Of a DNA stretch of 64,000 nucleotides, positions 40,592-51,673 are shown piece by piece. The stretch lies in the NCBI RefSeq assembly GCF_026262505.1, contig NC_067206.1, positions 26,055,896 through 26,119,895 of the forward strand. Direction: 5' to 3'. Position 1 is the stretch's first letter. Each line of letters begins with the position of its first letter. Source of the DNA: Trichomonas vaginalis G3. Taxonomy: Eukaryota > Parabasalia > Trichomonadida > Trichomonadidae. Position numbers and translations under genes: made by a program. The notes beneath the pieces are model-generated. The model saw only the letters and a program-made list of their open reading frames with translations. It was not told the DNA's origin and did not search any database.

Positions 40592-43500
40592 TTGAAACAT
40601 CCAATAGTAAAACTGACACCACAACAACAGTTGCAACAACAAATAATGAATGACCCCACTATGTTGCAACAAATGTCAAGCAATCCTATGCTTTTAAACC
40701 GAGTTTTTGGTGCACAGAGTGGAGGTTTAAGAGCGGCACTTTTAGCGAAAATGGCAGGCTATGGTGGAGCTGCAGACGGAACAGCCTATAACCCTCAAAG
40801 TCAAATGAATTTGAGTTCACTCAAAAATCAAATATCAGATGTCAAAAAGTCAAACATAGACATACAGAAGCAAATAAGTGAAAACGAAAAGAAACTAGAA
40901 TATGACAGACACACAAAGAAACTCAATGAGTTAAACGTAGAGAAAAAGAAGAAAGAAGAACAACTGAAAGAACTAAGTACAGAGGAATATGCGAAAAAAG
41001 TGTCAGAAAAAGCAGCAGAAGTAGCAAAAATGGAACAAGATGTTGTAAATTTGAAAAACCATACTACTCAATATAAAGTACTGAAAGATGAAGAGATAAA
41101 ACAAAAAGCCCTGAAGACATATATGGATAGCGATGAGTATAAAAAAGAAGTTGAAGCAAATGTAAAGGCAGAAAAACTTTTACAGTTGCAAAACCAAACC
41201 GTACAGTATGAAAACTTAGCACAAGAAAGTAAAAATAACGACGCAGCCATGCAAAAGGCAATGAAAAGCGCAGAATATATAAAAGCTAACAATGACTGGT
41301 TAGATGCCCAAGCCAACGCCAAAGCAGCCCAACTTATAGGGTCAATAAGGACAAAAATACAAGCGGATGAAGACAGTTCAAATGAAGCTTTAATGAATGC
41401 TGACTTTAAGAACGCCTTCGAAGCTCTTCATAGTAAGGTGAAACTAGTGAACGACTTCTCATCTGGAAAGAAACTGAAGTCTGAAGGTTTCGACAAAGAG
41501 TTAAAAGAAGTAGCACAAAATATGACGAAAATAACAGATGCAGCAACGAGACAGGCAGTTCAAAGTGCCTATGACGCCGTTAGAGCAACTGTTGTGGAAA
41601 GTCAAGAAAAAGAGTTACAACAGACCAAAACAGACCTAGTAAATGCTTTCTTAAAAACGAAAAGTCAGGTAGGACATTATGCTGCAGATGGAACATATGT
41701 GCCAGCTGGTGGAACTTATATACCAGCTGGTGGAACTTATATACTAGCTAGTGGAACCTATATACCACCAAACCCTCCAAGAGAAGCACCTGCACCAGGA
41801 CTACCTAAAACATTTACATCGTCACATGGACACAGACACAGGCATGCACCAAAACCAACACAACAACAACCAGCACAACAACAACAACCAACACAACAAC
41901 CAGCACCACAACAACAACCAGCACAACAACCACCTCCACAACCAGCACAGCAACCAACAGTTCAAAACCCTGCACAACAACAACCACAAACAGAGCAAGG
42001 ACATAAAAGAAGTAGAGAACAAGGAAACCAAGATTTCTTAAAAATGCTTAAAGAAGACTATGGTTACCCAGCTACTCTTGACTTTAGTGACAGATATAAA
42101 GAAGCTATTAGAAAGTTCAAGGAAGGAAATACTGACCCGAACCTATTTAGCTTTATGGCTCAGCACCAAATGGGATATAATTTCAAACCTGGAAAATACA
42201 AGCTCGCTAAGGGATATGATTTAATAGCATATCATCCAAATGACATGACTGAATTTACTCCGAGATATTTGGTGTCAGAGCTAAATGACAATTCAACTCT
42301 CTTCATGAAACGCGTAAAAAATAGAGACGGAACGAAAGAAGAAAGGTTTATGAGTCCGGATGACTTAGATAGGGAACTTGTTAAAAACGGTCTCGGAATA
42401 TATGAAATGCCAGCAGATGAGGTACAAGAAACTCCACAGGAAGAAGTTCAGATACAACCAGACATGGAAGAAATAGTTCAGCAACAACAGCTAGAAGAGC
42501 CTGAAGGAAACAAACAAGTCCCTCCTTTGGAAACTAACTTCACAGAACTAGATGAAGATTTGGAACAGCCGAAAAATCTTGACCCTCAACAAGAGTATGA
42601 GGTGAATATGGAATCTTTCCAAGAGTCTAAGAAAAATTCGGCTGACATGGTAGAAGAATATCGAAAAATGTTTGCCGACATACAAAAGACTCCAACACCA
42701 GATGAAAATATTCAGCATAGAATGGAAGTACTGAAAGAAAATGTACACAAATACAACAACCCTTTTTACTTACGACCATATAACGTTCAATCTTTGGCTG
42801 AACTCGGTGAAAATAAAAGGTTAAATTTCAACAAAACATATAGAAATGAAACATTGTTTAAAGTTCATTCAGAACCTAACCAAGATGGAAACAAACCTAC
42901 TTTTGTTTCTGCAGACTATGGAACTACAATGAGATGGGGTCATAAAGCAAATCCGGATAGGTGGTTCATAAACTTACAACCACAATTCCAAGAAGTTGTA
43001 GACGCAATGGAAGTGAATGGTGAACCAGATTTAGCTGGTATTTTCAGCGCGGCTTTAATGCCATTGAAAGATATGAAACATGCAGATATTTTGGACCAGT
43101 ATGAAATGAACATGGCTGATGGAAATATAACACCTGACGTTCTAGAACATTTATCTCAAAGAACTACACAGAACCATAAAGATGGTATATTTGGTGAAGA
43201 GTTTAGAAAGAAAGTTAGGGAGAGAGAAGGAAGAGAACCTATTGTACATGACCTTGCAAACGAAAGTTTACAAAATGTCATAAAAACTTACTTTGCAGAC
43301 AATGAACCGAGAAGGATGAATATTTAAGTAAACTCAAATGGACAGTACCAAATGAAATGTTAGTATTGAAAAACATGTTCCTTGACAAAATAAAACCAAT
43401 TACAGAAATAAATGACGCAAGCCTGAAACGTTGGGTAAAAGCTTTCCCATTCACAAAAGATATTGTTGGTAACATGGAAAGAAAACCAGAATGGCTACAA

Positions 43501-43917
43501 AAACATATATTTGGAAACGAGCTTATTCCATATGGACAAGCTCTGTTTGAAGAGCTTGAACCGGAAACTCAGGAAAGAGTCATGCAAACAATACGCGAAG
43601 ACTCAAATACAAACTATGACAAAATCTTTCTAGGATATAGGTTACCTGAGATGGGCGACCAGAGCCCAAAGGCAAAAAGGACATGGGAAATTTACAACAT
43701 ACTAGGTGAACATGAGGCAAAGATGCAACAACTTGAAGCAGAGGGCAAGTTACCAAAAGCGACACCAAAGAAGAAGAGAAGAGTAGAACAAAGTGAAAGT
43801 AGTGAAGAAGTAACTTCATCTAGTGAAAGTAGTGGCAATGAAGGAAAAAGAAGAGTTAAAAACTCAGCCAGGAAGAAAGTAAAGCTTGGTCCACGTGGGT
43901 TCTATTATGACACATAA
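40592..43917 (+). pseudogene. Large element C protein (about 1,100 aa), one frameshift
   Basis: The frame from 40592 (a TTG; open further upstream into the TIR with no ATG) runs 911 codons to 43327 and then continues in another frame to 43917. Order: Gln/Met-rich N-terminus; long coiled coil (about 80-330); four GGTYIPA-type repeats (near 372-396); a His/Pro/Gln-rich disordered tract (about 410-470); a mixed domain; a second acidic Gln-rich tract. The C-terminus has a basic KKKRRVEQSESS motif and ends GPRGFYYDT. The native N-terminus was probably lost in the TIR rearrangement. Its location before the capsid gene suggests a large virion or scaffold protein. No family is recognised. Confidence 0.6.
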
Positions 43918-43949
43918 ATCCAACTATTCTATATTTTTACCCATATGAA

Positions 43950-45554
43950 ATGTACGCCGCTCAGAATATAACGCCAACAGTTTTGGATGCCATGAATGGA
44001 AATGTTTCCGAATGGTATAACGAATGCAACAATGCCATTAGAAGGTCAGAAATAGTTCCTGGAACTTACGAATATACAACTGCTGTTTCTTATGGAAATG
44101 TAGGTGAGTTTGGAGAAGGTTCTTCAACAACAGTAGATATTGCTTGCGACAGGTTTCATATAATTTCTATTGACAACTCATTCTTATACGTGGAACAAGA
44201 CATTGAAATAAAACCTTCTGCCAAGTTGTCTGACAAGAAAGGTTGCAATGGAATTTTCTATGTCGGATACCAATATGCTCCAGAAGTTTTCATGGGATAT
44301 AAGATATATTCTAACTCTGACTTAGTTCAAACAGTAACATGGGCAAACTATGAATGGTTCGCTTTGAGAAACTCAGTACAACCACAAGCTAGAGAACAAA
44401 CAGACCAGTATGCAACCATTGAGAAAATAAGAAGACTTGACCCTAACGTTCCAGGAGTTTATGTTAACCTTTCTGGTTCAGATGGAAATGCTGCCACTAA
44501 AGTAAAACTGAAACTTAGAGTTCCTTTGTCATCTTTCCTCATCTTCAGGTTTTTAAGATACTTGCCAAACTGGGCAGGAAAAATTTCTATTGAACTTACT
44601 CCAAGCAAAAATAACTTAGTCATTGCACCAACACAAGACCCATTCACTCTTACTGTAGCTGGAACTGGTGGAGCCAAGTTCTGTGACTTTTGCAAAGACA
44701 AAGTTGACTTAGACTTTGGTTTCTCAAACCTCAACACTGAAGTAAACTATTATTTCAATGCTGCTGGAACTGCTTGGGACCCAGTTAAGTTCACATGCGA
44801 AAAGTTTGAATGCAAGAGAATAGAAAGCAGACTTGCAGTCTATATGTTGGACCCAGATATTTCAAATGCTTTAGCTGCCAAATATATTGCAGTTCCACTT
44901 ATGTTCCCTATACACCAAATATCTGTCAAAGACTTTGCAGGTGAAGTTGGAAACCAAAGTGCTGACCCAGGTGCAAGAACAGATATTGCCTTAACAACTG
45001 CAATGAAACATGCAGATACTATGTTTGTTCTTTTCAGACGAACTATAAATGACTATTCTTGTTTCTACAACCCTGGTATTAAATATCATATAAACATAGA
45101 TGGCAAATATTATCCAAGAGAAGAATATTCTACAGTTGAGGATATGAGGTCATACAACTTGACATTAGATGCTATGAACTTTAACAACAACTTCACAACA
45201 ACCATTAACCCTGAAATGCAAAGTTCTATTATGCCATATGTGAAAGTATGGACTCATACAGGAGGTCAAAAAACTCAATATACAAATGGAGACCGTTCAA
45301 ACTTTTGGCTTGGCATTCCATTTGCTGACTCAGAAGACTTTATGGGTGGTATTTCAACTGTTGGTACTGTACAAATACAATATACTGGTGACAGAGACGG
45401 TCCAGATGAATTGAAAGCAAAGAAGTTTACAAAACCAATAGCACTTTTCACGGAAGATGCTCTTTTGAAGATTCGTTCGATGAAACCTGCTGGGGCTCCT
45501 CAGATTGGTATAACGACAGCTTCCATCGAGCAGATTTTGGCAGCAGGTCAGTAA
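43950..45554 (+). CDS. Major capsid protein of element C (double jelly-roll type)
   Basis: 534 residues and intact. The family signature near residues 190-220 is KLKLRVPLSSFLIFRFLRYL then PNWAGKISIELTPS, shared with capsid genes of A and B. The protein is rich in beta strands and ends with an Ala/Gln tail (IEQILAAGQ). It would form the shell capsomers. The promoter is ATTTTTACCCATATGAAATG. The last 107 bp overlap the 3' end of the convergent gene 45448-45867. Confidence 0.85.
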   Translation: MYAAQNITPTVLDAMNGNVSEWYNECNNAIRRSEIVPGTYEYTTAVSYGNVGEFGEGSSTTVDIACDRFHIISIDNSFLYVEQDIEIKPSAKLSDKKGCNGIFYVGYQYAPEVFMGYKIYSNSDLVQTVTWANYEWFALRNSVQPQAREQTDQYATIEKIRRLDPNVPGVYVNLSGSDGNAATKVKLKLRVPLSSFLIFRFLRYLPNWAGKISIELTPSKNNLVIAPTQDPFTLTVAGTGGAKFCDFCKDKVDLDFGFSNLNTEVNYYFNAAGTAWDPVKFTCEKFECKRIESRLAVYMLDPDISNALAAKYIAVPLMFPIHQISVKDFAGEVGNQSADPGARTDIALTTAMKHADTMFVLFRRTINDYSCFYNPGIKYHINIDGKYYPREEYSTVEDMRSYNLTLDAMNFNNNFTTTINPEMQSSIMPYVKVWTHTGGQKTQYTNGDRSNFWLGIPFADSEDFMGGISTVGTVQIQYTGDRDGPDELKAKKFTKPIALFTEDALLKIRSMKPAGAPQIGITTASIEQILAAGQ

Positions 45555-45867
45555 GTTGTTCTTGAACTGACTTCTCTCCGTCAAATATTGACAGTACGCC
45601 AGTTTTGACATAATATTGTATTATAAACTTACCTTTAGAAATATCTGTAAGTTTTGAAGTTATATTTTTGTCTGCTTCAAGAACTTTCACCATTTCAGTT
45701 ATACCAACTTTCTTTGCTTTATGAAAATATTTTGGTTCAGCAAAGACTGCTATTCTATAACATTTACCATTGTTTGTATAAAGAACTATTCTGTCAATGT
45801 ATTTGTATTGTTTGTGTGTGTAAACTTTGTTCTGCTTCAATTCGAAGAGATACTCAAATACGTCCAT
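45448..45867 (-). CDS. Hypothetical element C protein (139 aa)
   Basis: The N-terminal 95 residues are Lys/Tyr-rich with alternating strands (KYIDRIVLYTNNGKCYRIAVF, in part; GKFIIQYYVKTGVLSIFDG). The C-terminal 35 residues are encoded antisense to the capsid gene and are low complexity. Its ATG is 18 bp from that of the divergent VSCCG gene. Unknown function. Confidence 0.5.
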   Translation of the reverse strand: MDVFEYLFELKQNKVYTHKQYKYIDRIVLYTNNGKCYRIAVFAEPKYFHKAKKVGITEMVKVLEADKNITSKLTDISKGKFIIQYYVKTGVLSIFDGEKSVQEQLTDLLPKSARWKLSLYQSEEPQQVSSNESSKEHLP

Positions 45868-45885
45868 CTTTTTATTCTAAGTAAA

Positions 45886-46432
45886 ATGTCATTTCCGAAA
45901 AATAGAAGCGTAAGTGTTTCAAAAGGTTTAATGGCGGTGGCAGATGTGAAGTTAAATCACCAACTCAAACAAACAGTCAAAGTGTTATTGTCAATGTCAA
46001 AGAAAGAGATGTTGAAGTGGGGAAACCATACGAAGACCAAGATGGTATAACAATAGTTCCTGTAAAAGAACAACCAACATACCCTGAAGTTAGCAGAGAC
46101 TTAAGTTCTGTTGCAGATATTCGAAACGACTACCAACAACTGAAAGACAAACTTCAAACTCAGGAAAGATTTGTCAAGCTTTAGGTATAATGTTAAACTT
46201 GGTCGAACACAACCCTGTAAAAGTGAACTCATATGTCATTGCACCTCATGAAGTTTTGAAAGAACTATTGAAACTTTTGACAGAGGCAGACGATATAAAC
46301 ATCAAAGAAATAGAACCCGACGTTAGTTGCTGTGGTGTTTCATATAATGTCATTGACAAGATATACGTTATGAAAGGAGGTGAAACGTTGAACTTAAAAT
46401 ATAGTTTCCCAGACGTTTATAAAAATATTTGA
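45886..46432 (+). pseudogene. VSCCG-family protein of element C, frameshifted
   Basis: The counterpart of 24112-24779. It opens MSFPKNRSVSVSKG, shifts frame near 45965 into a Pro/Asp-rich segment and again near 46175 into the frame 46190-46432 with EPDVSCCGVSYNV and a final LKYSFPDVYKNI. The order basic N-terminus, proline-rich middle, VSCCG domain is the same as in B. Confidence 0.65.
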
Positions 46433-46470
46433 CGACCACAACATTTCATTAAAATTTATTTGCTAAGTAA

Positions 46471-47268
46471 ATGGCAGAAGACACAATGGTTTATACTATT
46501 ACGACTAAAAACCCTGAGTCATATAATTCTATAACAACAAACTTACAAAGTCCTCAAGGACGATATTGTAAACTAACCTTAAACACAATGACGACTAAAG
46601 CTTGTTTTGCTCTTTTGACACCAGAAGATTTTATTGTTGTGAATGGTAAAAAATACTCCTTTGAAGATACTTACTCAGATATACCACCAACAGGTTTTGT
46701 TGACTTATTTAATACTTTAAGTACGGGTGTAACATGTGCTGCAACTAGAGCAGGTTTCATTATGTTTGGATGTCCGACTGAGTTTACTATAAACAATATG
46801 AGCTATAATACAAAACTTATATCTGGTTTTTACTACCAACAGTTTCCTATAACAGGAAAAGGTGTCATACAAGGAATGTCTGTTCCATTGACTTTAAGTA
46901 CACCTATTTTATATATTGTTTCAAACTTAGGTTCAAAGTGTTATTCGAATGTCGACAGAAACTACTATGACCAAAAGATACTTATGCGTATAAATAACAC
47001 ATTCTCTGCTGGTTTGCCTATTGTTCATTCGAATGCAGAGTTTTCAGCTTTAGTAAACTCAAACACTTTAGCAAACATAAACTTAACCTTAGTTGACGCA
47101 AACTTTGTTCCTGTAAAACTTTTATGTCCTATGTATTTGTCAATGATGGCAGAAAGTTTCGAATTGGAAGATGCAACTGGTGAAAGTATTGTATTACAAG
47201 AACAACTTCAACAACAAATAGCTCAAGAACAACAAATGCAACAAATGCAACAAATAGCTCAAGAATAA
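46471..47268 (+). CDS. Conserved Polinton virion-type protein (265 aa)
   Basis: Intact. Beta-rich throughout with Thr/Asn-rich strands (TTNLQSPQGRYCKLTLNTM) and several glycine turns. The C-terminus has a Gln-rich tail (QQQIAQEQQMQQMQQIAQE). The middle and end align with the split gene 25275-27560 of B. A minor capsid or fibre-base protein is likely by context. Promoter ATTTATTTGCTAAGTAAATG. Confidence 0.6.
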   Translation: MAEDTMVYTITTKNPESYNSITTNLQSPQGRYCKLTLNTMTTKACFALLTPEDFIVVNGKKYSFEDTYSDIPPTGFVDLFNTLSTGVTCAATRAGFIMFGCPTEFTINNMSYNTKLISGFYYQQFPITGKGVIQGMSVPLTLSTPILYIVSNLGSKCYSNVDRNYYDQKILMRINNTFSAGLPIVHSNAEFSALVNSNTLANINLTLVDANFVPVKLLCPMYLSMMAESFELEDATGESIVLQEQLQQQIAQEQQMQQMQQIAQE

Positions 47269-47296
47269 AAAAAATATTTTTTTTATTTTTATAAAA

Positions 47297-48535
47297 ATGT
47301 ACAGAATAGATGTTTCAGATTTTTATGACTTCCAAACATTCAGAAATATGTGTCCATTTCGAGACTATAACAAAGCAGTCGAGAATTTGAAACGTTTAGT
47401 CATTTATGTCGACTCTGCCCCAGAATGTTATGTTATGAAAGAATGGGATGTAGTCTTTAACAAACCTAAAGCGACAATAGTTTCAGAACAAGAATGTAAA
47501 CAGAAACTTAAGAAAATAAAAGTCGTACAAGTTGGAATGAAGATGTTAGATGCTTGGGATATCTTATTGTCAAAGTTAGAAGATTTTTCAGTTCGTGGTA
47601 TAAAGTTTTATACACCTTCTCCAAACTTCTATTCTATCTTCACTGGATATAAATATGAACAAGTAGAATGGAAAGAAAATATTATAGAAGCTTGGTTAGA
47701 CCATGTCAAAGAAATTATATGCAATGGAAACGAAAAGGTTTATGAGTATATCTTATGTTGGTTTGCAAACATCTTACAACATCCAAGTGCTAAGAATGAA
47801 ACTGCTCTCATTATAATTGGAAAACAAGGAACAGGTAAGAACACATTCTTTACAGATATTTTGTGCAAACTGTTAGAGGGCTATTCGAACCCTAATATGA
47901 CAAACTTAGAAAACATCTGTGGCAAGTTTAACTCTTCAATAGAGAATATGAAACTTATAGTATGTAACGAACTTCAAAGTATAGATACAACAAAAGTTTT
48001 GAACTCAGATGCTTTGAAGAGTCTTATAACAGACAAAGTTGGAGTTGTTGAAAGAAAATATAAAGACCAAAGAGTTTGTGAAAATGTTGCAAACTTCGTT
48101 ATGGTTTCAAACAATGCTGTTCCGATGAAGTTAGAAAGTTTCTGACAGAAGATATGTAGTTGTCAGAACGTCAGATTCTTCATATGCAAGATACAGAATA
48201 TTTTGACGACTTAGCAGAAACTTTGACATCTGACTTTTACAACCACTTGTTCTCATTATTTTATGACATTAGATATTTCAAAGTTCAATCCAAGACAAAT
48301 TCCACATACCGAAGAGAGACAAACATTGTTAGAAGCAAACAAGAGTGTATATGAACTGTTCATAGATGAAACTGACTTTGAGTGTTTAGATGAAAGGTCA
48401 TTGTACGATTCGTATAAACAGTATTGTCAAGAATATGGTTATATGACAGCGTCTAAACGAACATTCTTGGCAAATGTCAAAAGTCTTTTAGACGTACAGA
48501 ATGGTGTATATACAAAGAAAAATTTTTCTGAGTAA
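47297..48535 (+). pseudogene. D5-like superfamily 3 helicase, frameshifted C-terminus
   Basis: SF3 helicases unwind replication origins of small DNA viruses. The 282-codon first frame has Walker A IIIGKQGTGKN (175-182), an acidic Walker B-type strand LIVCNE (about 223-228) and motif C FVMVSNNAVP (about 269-278). The arginine-finger region (DRRYVVVR) follows in another frame after 48145. Two further frames reach 48535 with a helical C-terminus. The DUF5906/poxvirus D5 type is likely. No primase domain is seen at the N-terminus, which is short. It replaces the polymerase as the only recognisable replication enzyme of C. Confidence 0.75.
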
Positions 48536-48571
48536 ATTTAAAAAAAAATATTTTTTTATCCGATAGAAAAG

Positions 48572-48990
48572 ATGACAAAATTCATCTCAGTAAACAAGTA
48601 CATGTCAGGACTAAAAGAAGAACTAGACCCATTCACATATTTGAATGTTTACTTCTACCATTTTTGAAAGTCTTCATTCAGCAAAGTTTGGAACATCGAA
48701 CCAGTTAAGTTTGCTATTGTGACTAAAATGGTGCGAAATTTGAAGACTTAGACATAGAAGGTTTGTTAACAGTCAAAGAAAGTTTTGACAGAAGGTTCTC
48801 AACCTTAAAGAAGGCAAAGCATACAAACTTTTATACCTTATGAACCAAAGAAAGCAGACGACTATGAATATTATGAGTCTAAAGTTGTAGAAGTTCAAGG
48901 TAAATTGGGTAAAAAGATTTTAGAGTCTAAGCCAGTGTTTACTCCTAAAGAGGAAGAGAACATTGACATTGACCAGAAATGTTCTAAAAA
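48572..48990 (+). pseudogene. Broken homologue of the 19186-19659 protein
   Basis: Starts MTKFISVNKYMSGLKEELD after TTTTTTTATCCGATAGAAAAG. Similar to KFVTVNQLMNKLSPILTQV in B. Continues through at least three frames (EGLLTVKESFDRRF; GKLGKKILESKPVFTPKEEE) to an acidic end near 48990. Not functional as read. Confidence 0.55.
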
Positions 48991-49003
48991 TAAAATTTTA
49001 TTT

Positions 49004-49456
49004 TTACATGTCATATCTCCCCTTCTCTGGAAACTGGTTCTTTCTTCTCTTCTTCTTACTTTCTTTTTTTTCTTTCTTTTCTTTCTTCTTTCTTTTCTGG
49101 TGGAGTTAGGTCAAACTTCTCAGAACCATATTTTTGTAAAAGTTCTTTGTCCTTTAATAGCTCTTCTATCTGTTTTCTATTTCATCTTCAAGAACAGTGC
49201 ATGTGTCTTCTTTGCATTCTAAGAAGTTTTGTTGGACTTCATCTCTCCAAGAGGCGTCATCTCTGTCAACAAGTCTGTCATTGACAAATTTTAAGACTTC
49301 TCTGCTTAATGTTTATGGTTCTTGTCATATTCCCAGAAACAGAACTTTAGAACAAATTCACCTTTCTTGTTTACACTATGTAAGATTTTTATGGTCGACA
49401 GATGTTTTGCTGTCGAAAAGTTTGTCTCGAATATAGATAGCGAAATCGCTAGACAT
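49004..49456 (-). pseudogene. Broken small charged protein gene
   Basis: On the minus strand an ATG at 49456 opens MSSDFAIYIRDKLFDSKTSV, then stops. Other frames contain LVDRDDASWRDEVQQNFLEC, then a Lys/Glu/Arg-rich tail. It converges on the preceding gene as 19664-20032 does on 19186-19659 in B, so it may be the positional equivalent, although no sequence similarity is evident. Confidence 0.35.
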
Positions 49457-49491
49457 TTTCTAAAAGATAAAATTTTAATTTTTCTAAAAAT

Positions 49492-50367
49492 ATGTTAGAA
49501 AAAAGTTTGCTGACATTGACAAAAAATTTGAGAATGTTTTAAACAAGAACAAGAGGAAGTTAGAAAATGCTCAGATAAAGCCTATACATGACAAGTTCTT
49601 ATTTGCTCAGAATGGTATAACAGGTCTAATTGCACCACCTGGGTCGGGTAAGACTTTCACTTATCTTAAAATGGCTGCACAACAACAAGAACTAGATGAG
49701 AAGAACCCATTCTATGAGTTAGTAGTCATTTGTAGTACTTCTGGTCAAATTTGACCAAACCGTCAATTCGTTCAAAGATATTATAAAGAAGTCTAAGTTA
49801 GTATGTATAAAAGACTCTGAGTTGTTAGATTGGATAAAGAAGTACCAAAGAAGAGTTTTGAAGTACAATGCTATAAATGAGTATGTCAATTCGAAGTTTA
49901 AAGACCCAAATGAGGAAATGCAGAGAATATTAGAGAAGAAACACTTCAGAAACAAACAGAAAGAGATAGAATACATTTCGAAGAAATTGCAATCTTACGA
50001 TTGGAAGACTTACCCTCACAGATGTCTTCTTATCTTAGATGATTTCGCCTCTCATCCTTTGTTAAAGAATAGAGAACAAGACATGTGTCGAATTCTTAAG
50101 AAGCTCAGACACTTTAACATCTCAGTTGTCATTTGTGTACAGACAGCAAAGAGTTTAAGTAAGGATGTAAAGAGAATACTTACTGACATTGTACTTTTCC
50201 CCGGATTGTCCGAAGACGATTTCATGGAACTTATGAAAGAGTCCATGGCAGGTAAGTTTGACAGACATGAACTATGGGAGAAGTACAAAGTCATACAAGA
50301 CCCTCATACTTCTTTCAGAATTCATATCTACGCAAACAAAGTTCAAATTGTAAAAAGTCAAGCGTAA
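49492..50367 (+). pseudogene. A32/FtsK-like packaging ATPase of element C, frameshifted
   Basis: The ATG at 49492 is followed by a frameshift in an A-run. Walker A is LIAPPGSGKTFTYLK near 49635. A second shift lies near 49755. The long last frame has Walker B RCLLILDDFASHP and a sensor-like VVICVQTAKS, followed by FPGLSEDDFMELMKE, all typical of viral packaging ATPases. Length about 285 codons. Confidence 0.8.
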
Positions 50368-50469
50368 AAAATGTAAGTGTTTAGTCTTAGTCTGTTGTGG
50401 TTCTGCAGCTTTCGGTTCTTCAGGCTTTGGAATGGACTCGGTTGGTGGTACGTCGGACATTCGTTTGTG

Positions 50470-50715
50470 TCCTGTCGGAAGGAAAATATTTTCCTGTTGG
50501 AAGGAAGAGTTCTTCCTGTCGGAAGGAAAATTTTTTCCTGTCGGAAGGAAAAACTTTTTCTGAAGTTCGACCAAAAAGTTCTCAATTTTCGAAAATTTGA
50601 ATGGTTTACGACGGACAACTGGAAAAATTTTTCCTGTTGGAAGGAAAATTTTTTCCTGTCGGAAGGAAATTTTTTTCCTGTCGGAAGGAAAATTTTTTCC
50701 TGTCGGAAGGAAGGA
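50470..50715. repeat. 22-bp palindromic tandem repeat
   Basis: Units of GGAAGGAAAATTTTTTCCTGTC occur about eight times in two blocks (50475-50560 and 50625-50715). Each unit is a near-palindrome (GGAAAAnTTTTTCC), so strands can form cruciforms. Short reading frames across it are low-complexity artefacts. A possible small minus-strand ORF starting at 50460 (MSDVPPTESIPKPEEPK) borders it. Confidence 0.75.
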
Positions 50716-50805
50716 CTCGGAATGCCAGAAGGATTTGACAAGACAATTTACCTTATAGAGCTACCTGAGCCATCTGAAGTCAAGCTTGAAAAATAAATGG
50801 TTCAT

Positions 50806-51585
50806 TTACTCTGTTTGTTTGAAGTTGTCAAAATACTCTGTTATTTTTTCTTTCAGTAGCGGCAAATCTTCTTTGAAGGTAAGTATTGTACAACCTTTAA
50901 TATCATAGTGTGTTTGAGGTAAAGTATCTTGAACTATTTGTTTCACATCTTCATTCGGTGTCATTGAAATCGGTAAGTTTTCGCGATAGAACCAATTTCT
51001 GTCAGATTTGTAAATCTTAGCAAGGTCGTAAAAGCTTTTGTTGTTTCTTCTGACTAAATGCAACATAACCATATCTCTGTCTTCTTCATTTTCCATCTCT
51101 TCAGTATAAATCATATACTTATAGTTCTTTTCCTTTCCTTTTGGTACCGAACGTGGTATTCTTTTCTGAAGGCTTTTGTCTTCTTTCATCATATCTTCTC
51201 TCTGCTTTGTACAAAGTTCGTCAAGTAGCATAAGTATGTAGATTGCATAACGAGGTGAAGCCCACATTGCTATTGAACTAACTAGGAACTTATGAACATA
51301 TATACCTTTTAGATGTGATGGTAAGTTTTGTCTGTCTTGGTACATCTTTTTAAGTTCTACATGTTCAAACTCACTGAGGAGTTCATGAGTGCTATTTAAT
51401 TCAAACCAATCGTCTGTATGTTTGGTATCTGGAGCAAAACATGCTGTCAAAATACTTTGCATTTAGTACATATCGTCTTTGACCGAACGAATGAGACGGA
51501 GTTGTTTGTTAAACTGAACCCACTCGTATTCTTCACTTATGGCTTCATGAACGATAGCAGTTGTTGTGTTCTCTGTTGTTGACAT
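50806..51585 (-). pseudogene. KilA-N domain protein with in-frame stop
   Basis: KilA-N is a DNA-binding domain common in large DNA viruses and phages. The motif GIYVHKFLVSSIAMWASPRY, followed by helices, is diagnostic. The frame from ATG 51585 is interrupted by one TAA at 51463-51465, just before the domain, after which an ATG at 51462 could allow re-initiation. The C-terminal region (about 110-218) is a mixed charged domain (LHLVRRNNKSFYDLAKIYKSD). One nonsense change is the only defect. Confidence 0.75.
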
Positions 51586-51673
51586 TACTGTCTTTACATA
51601 CAAAATAAAAAAAATATTTTATAAAAAATTAGCGTTATTTTCTGACTTTCACAAAAGACCAAAAATAAACGCT

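Noticed and set aside
41751-42041. His/Asn/Gln-rich ORF inside the large protein
   Set aside because: It is a shadow frame of the CAA/CCA-rich tract in the 911-codon frame.
49019-49222. Hydrophobic ORF resembling a membrane protein
   Set aside because: It is the complement of a Lys/Glu-rich remnant on the other strand; the TTC/TTT runs only mimic membrane segments.
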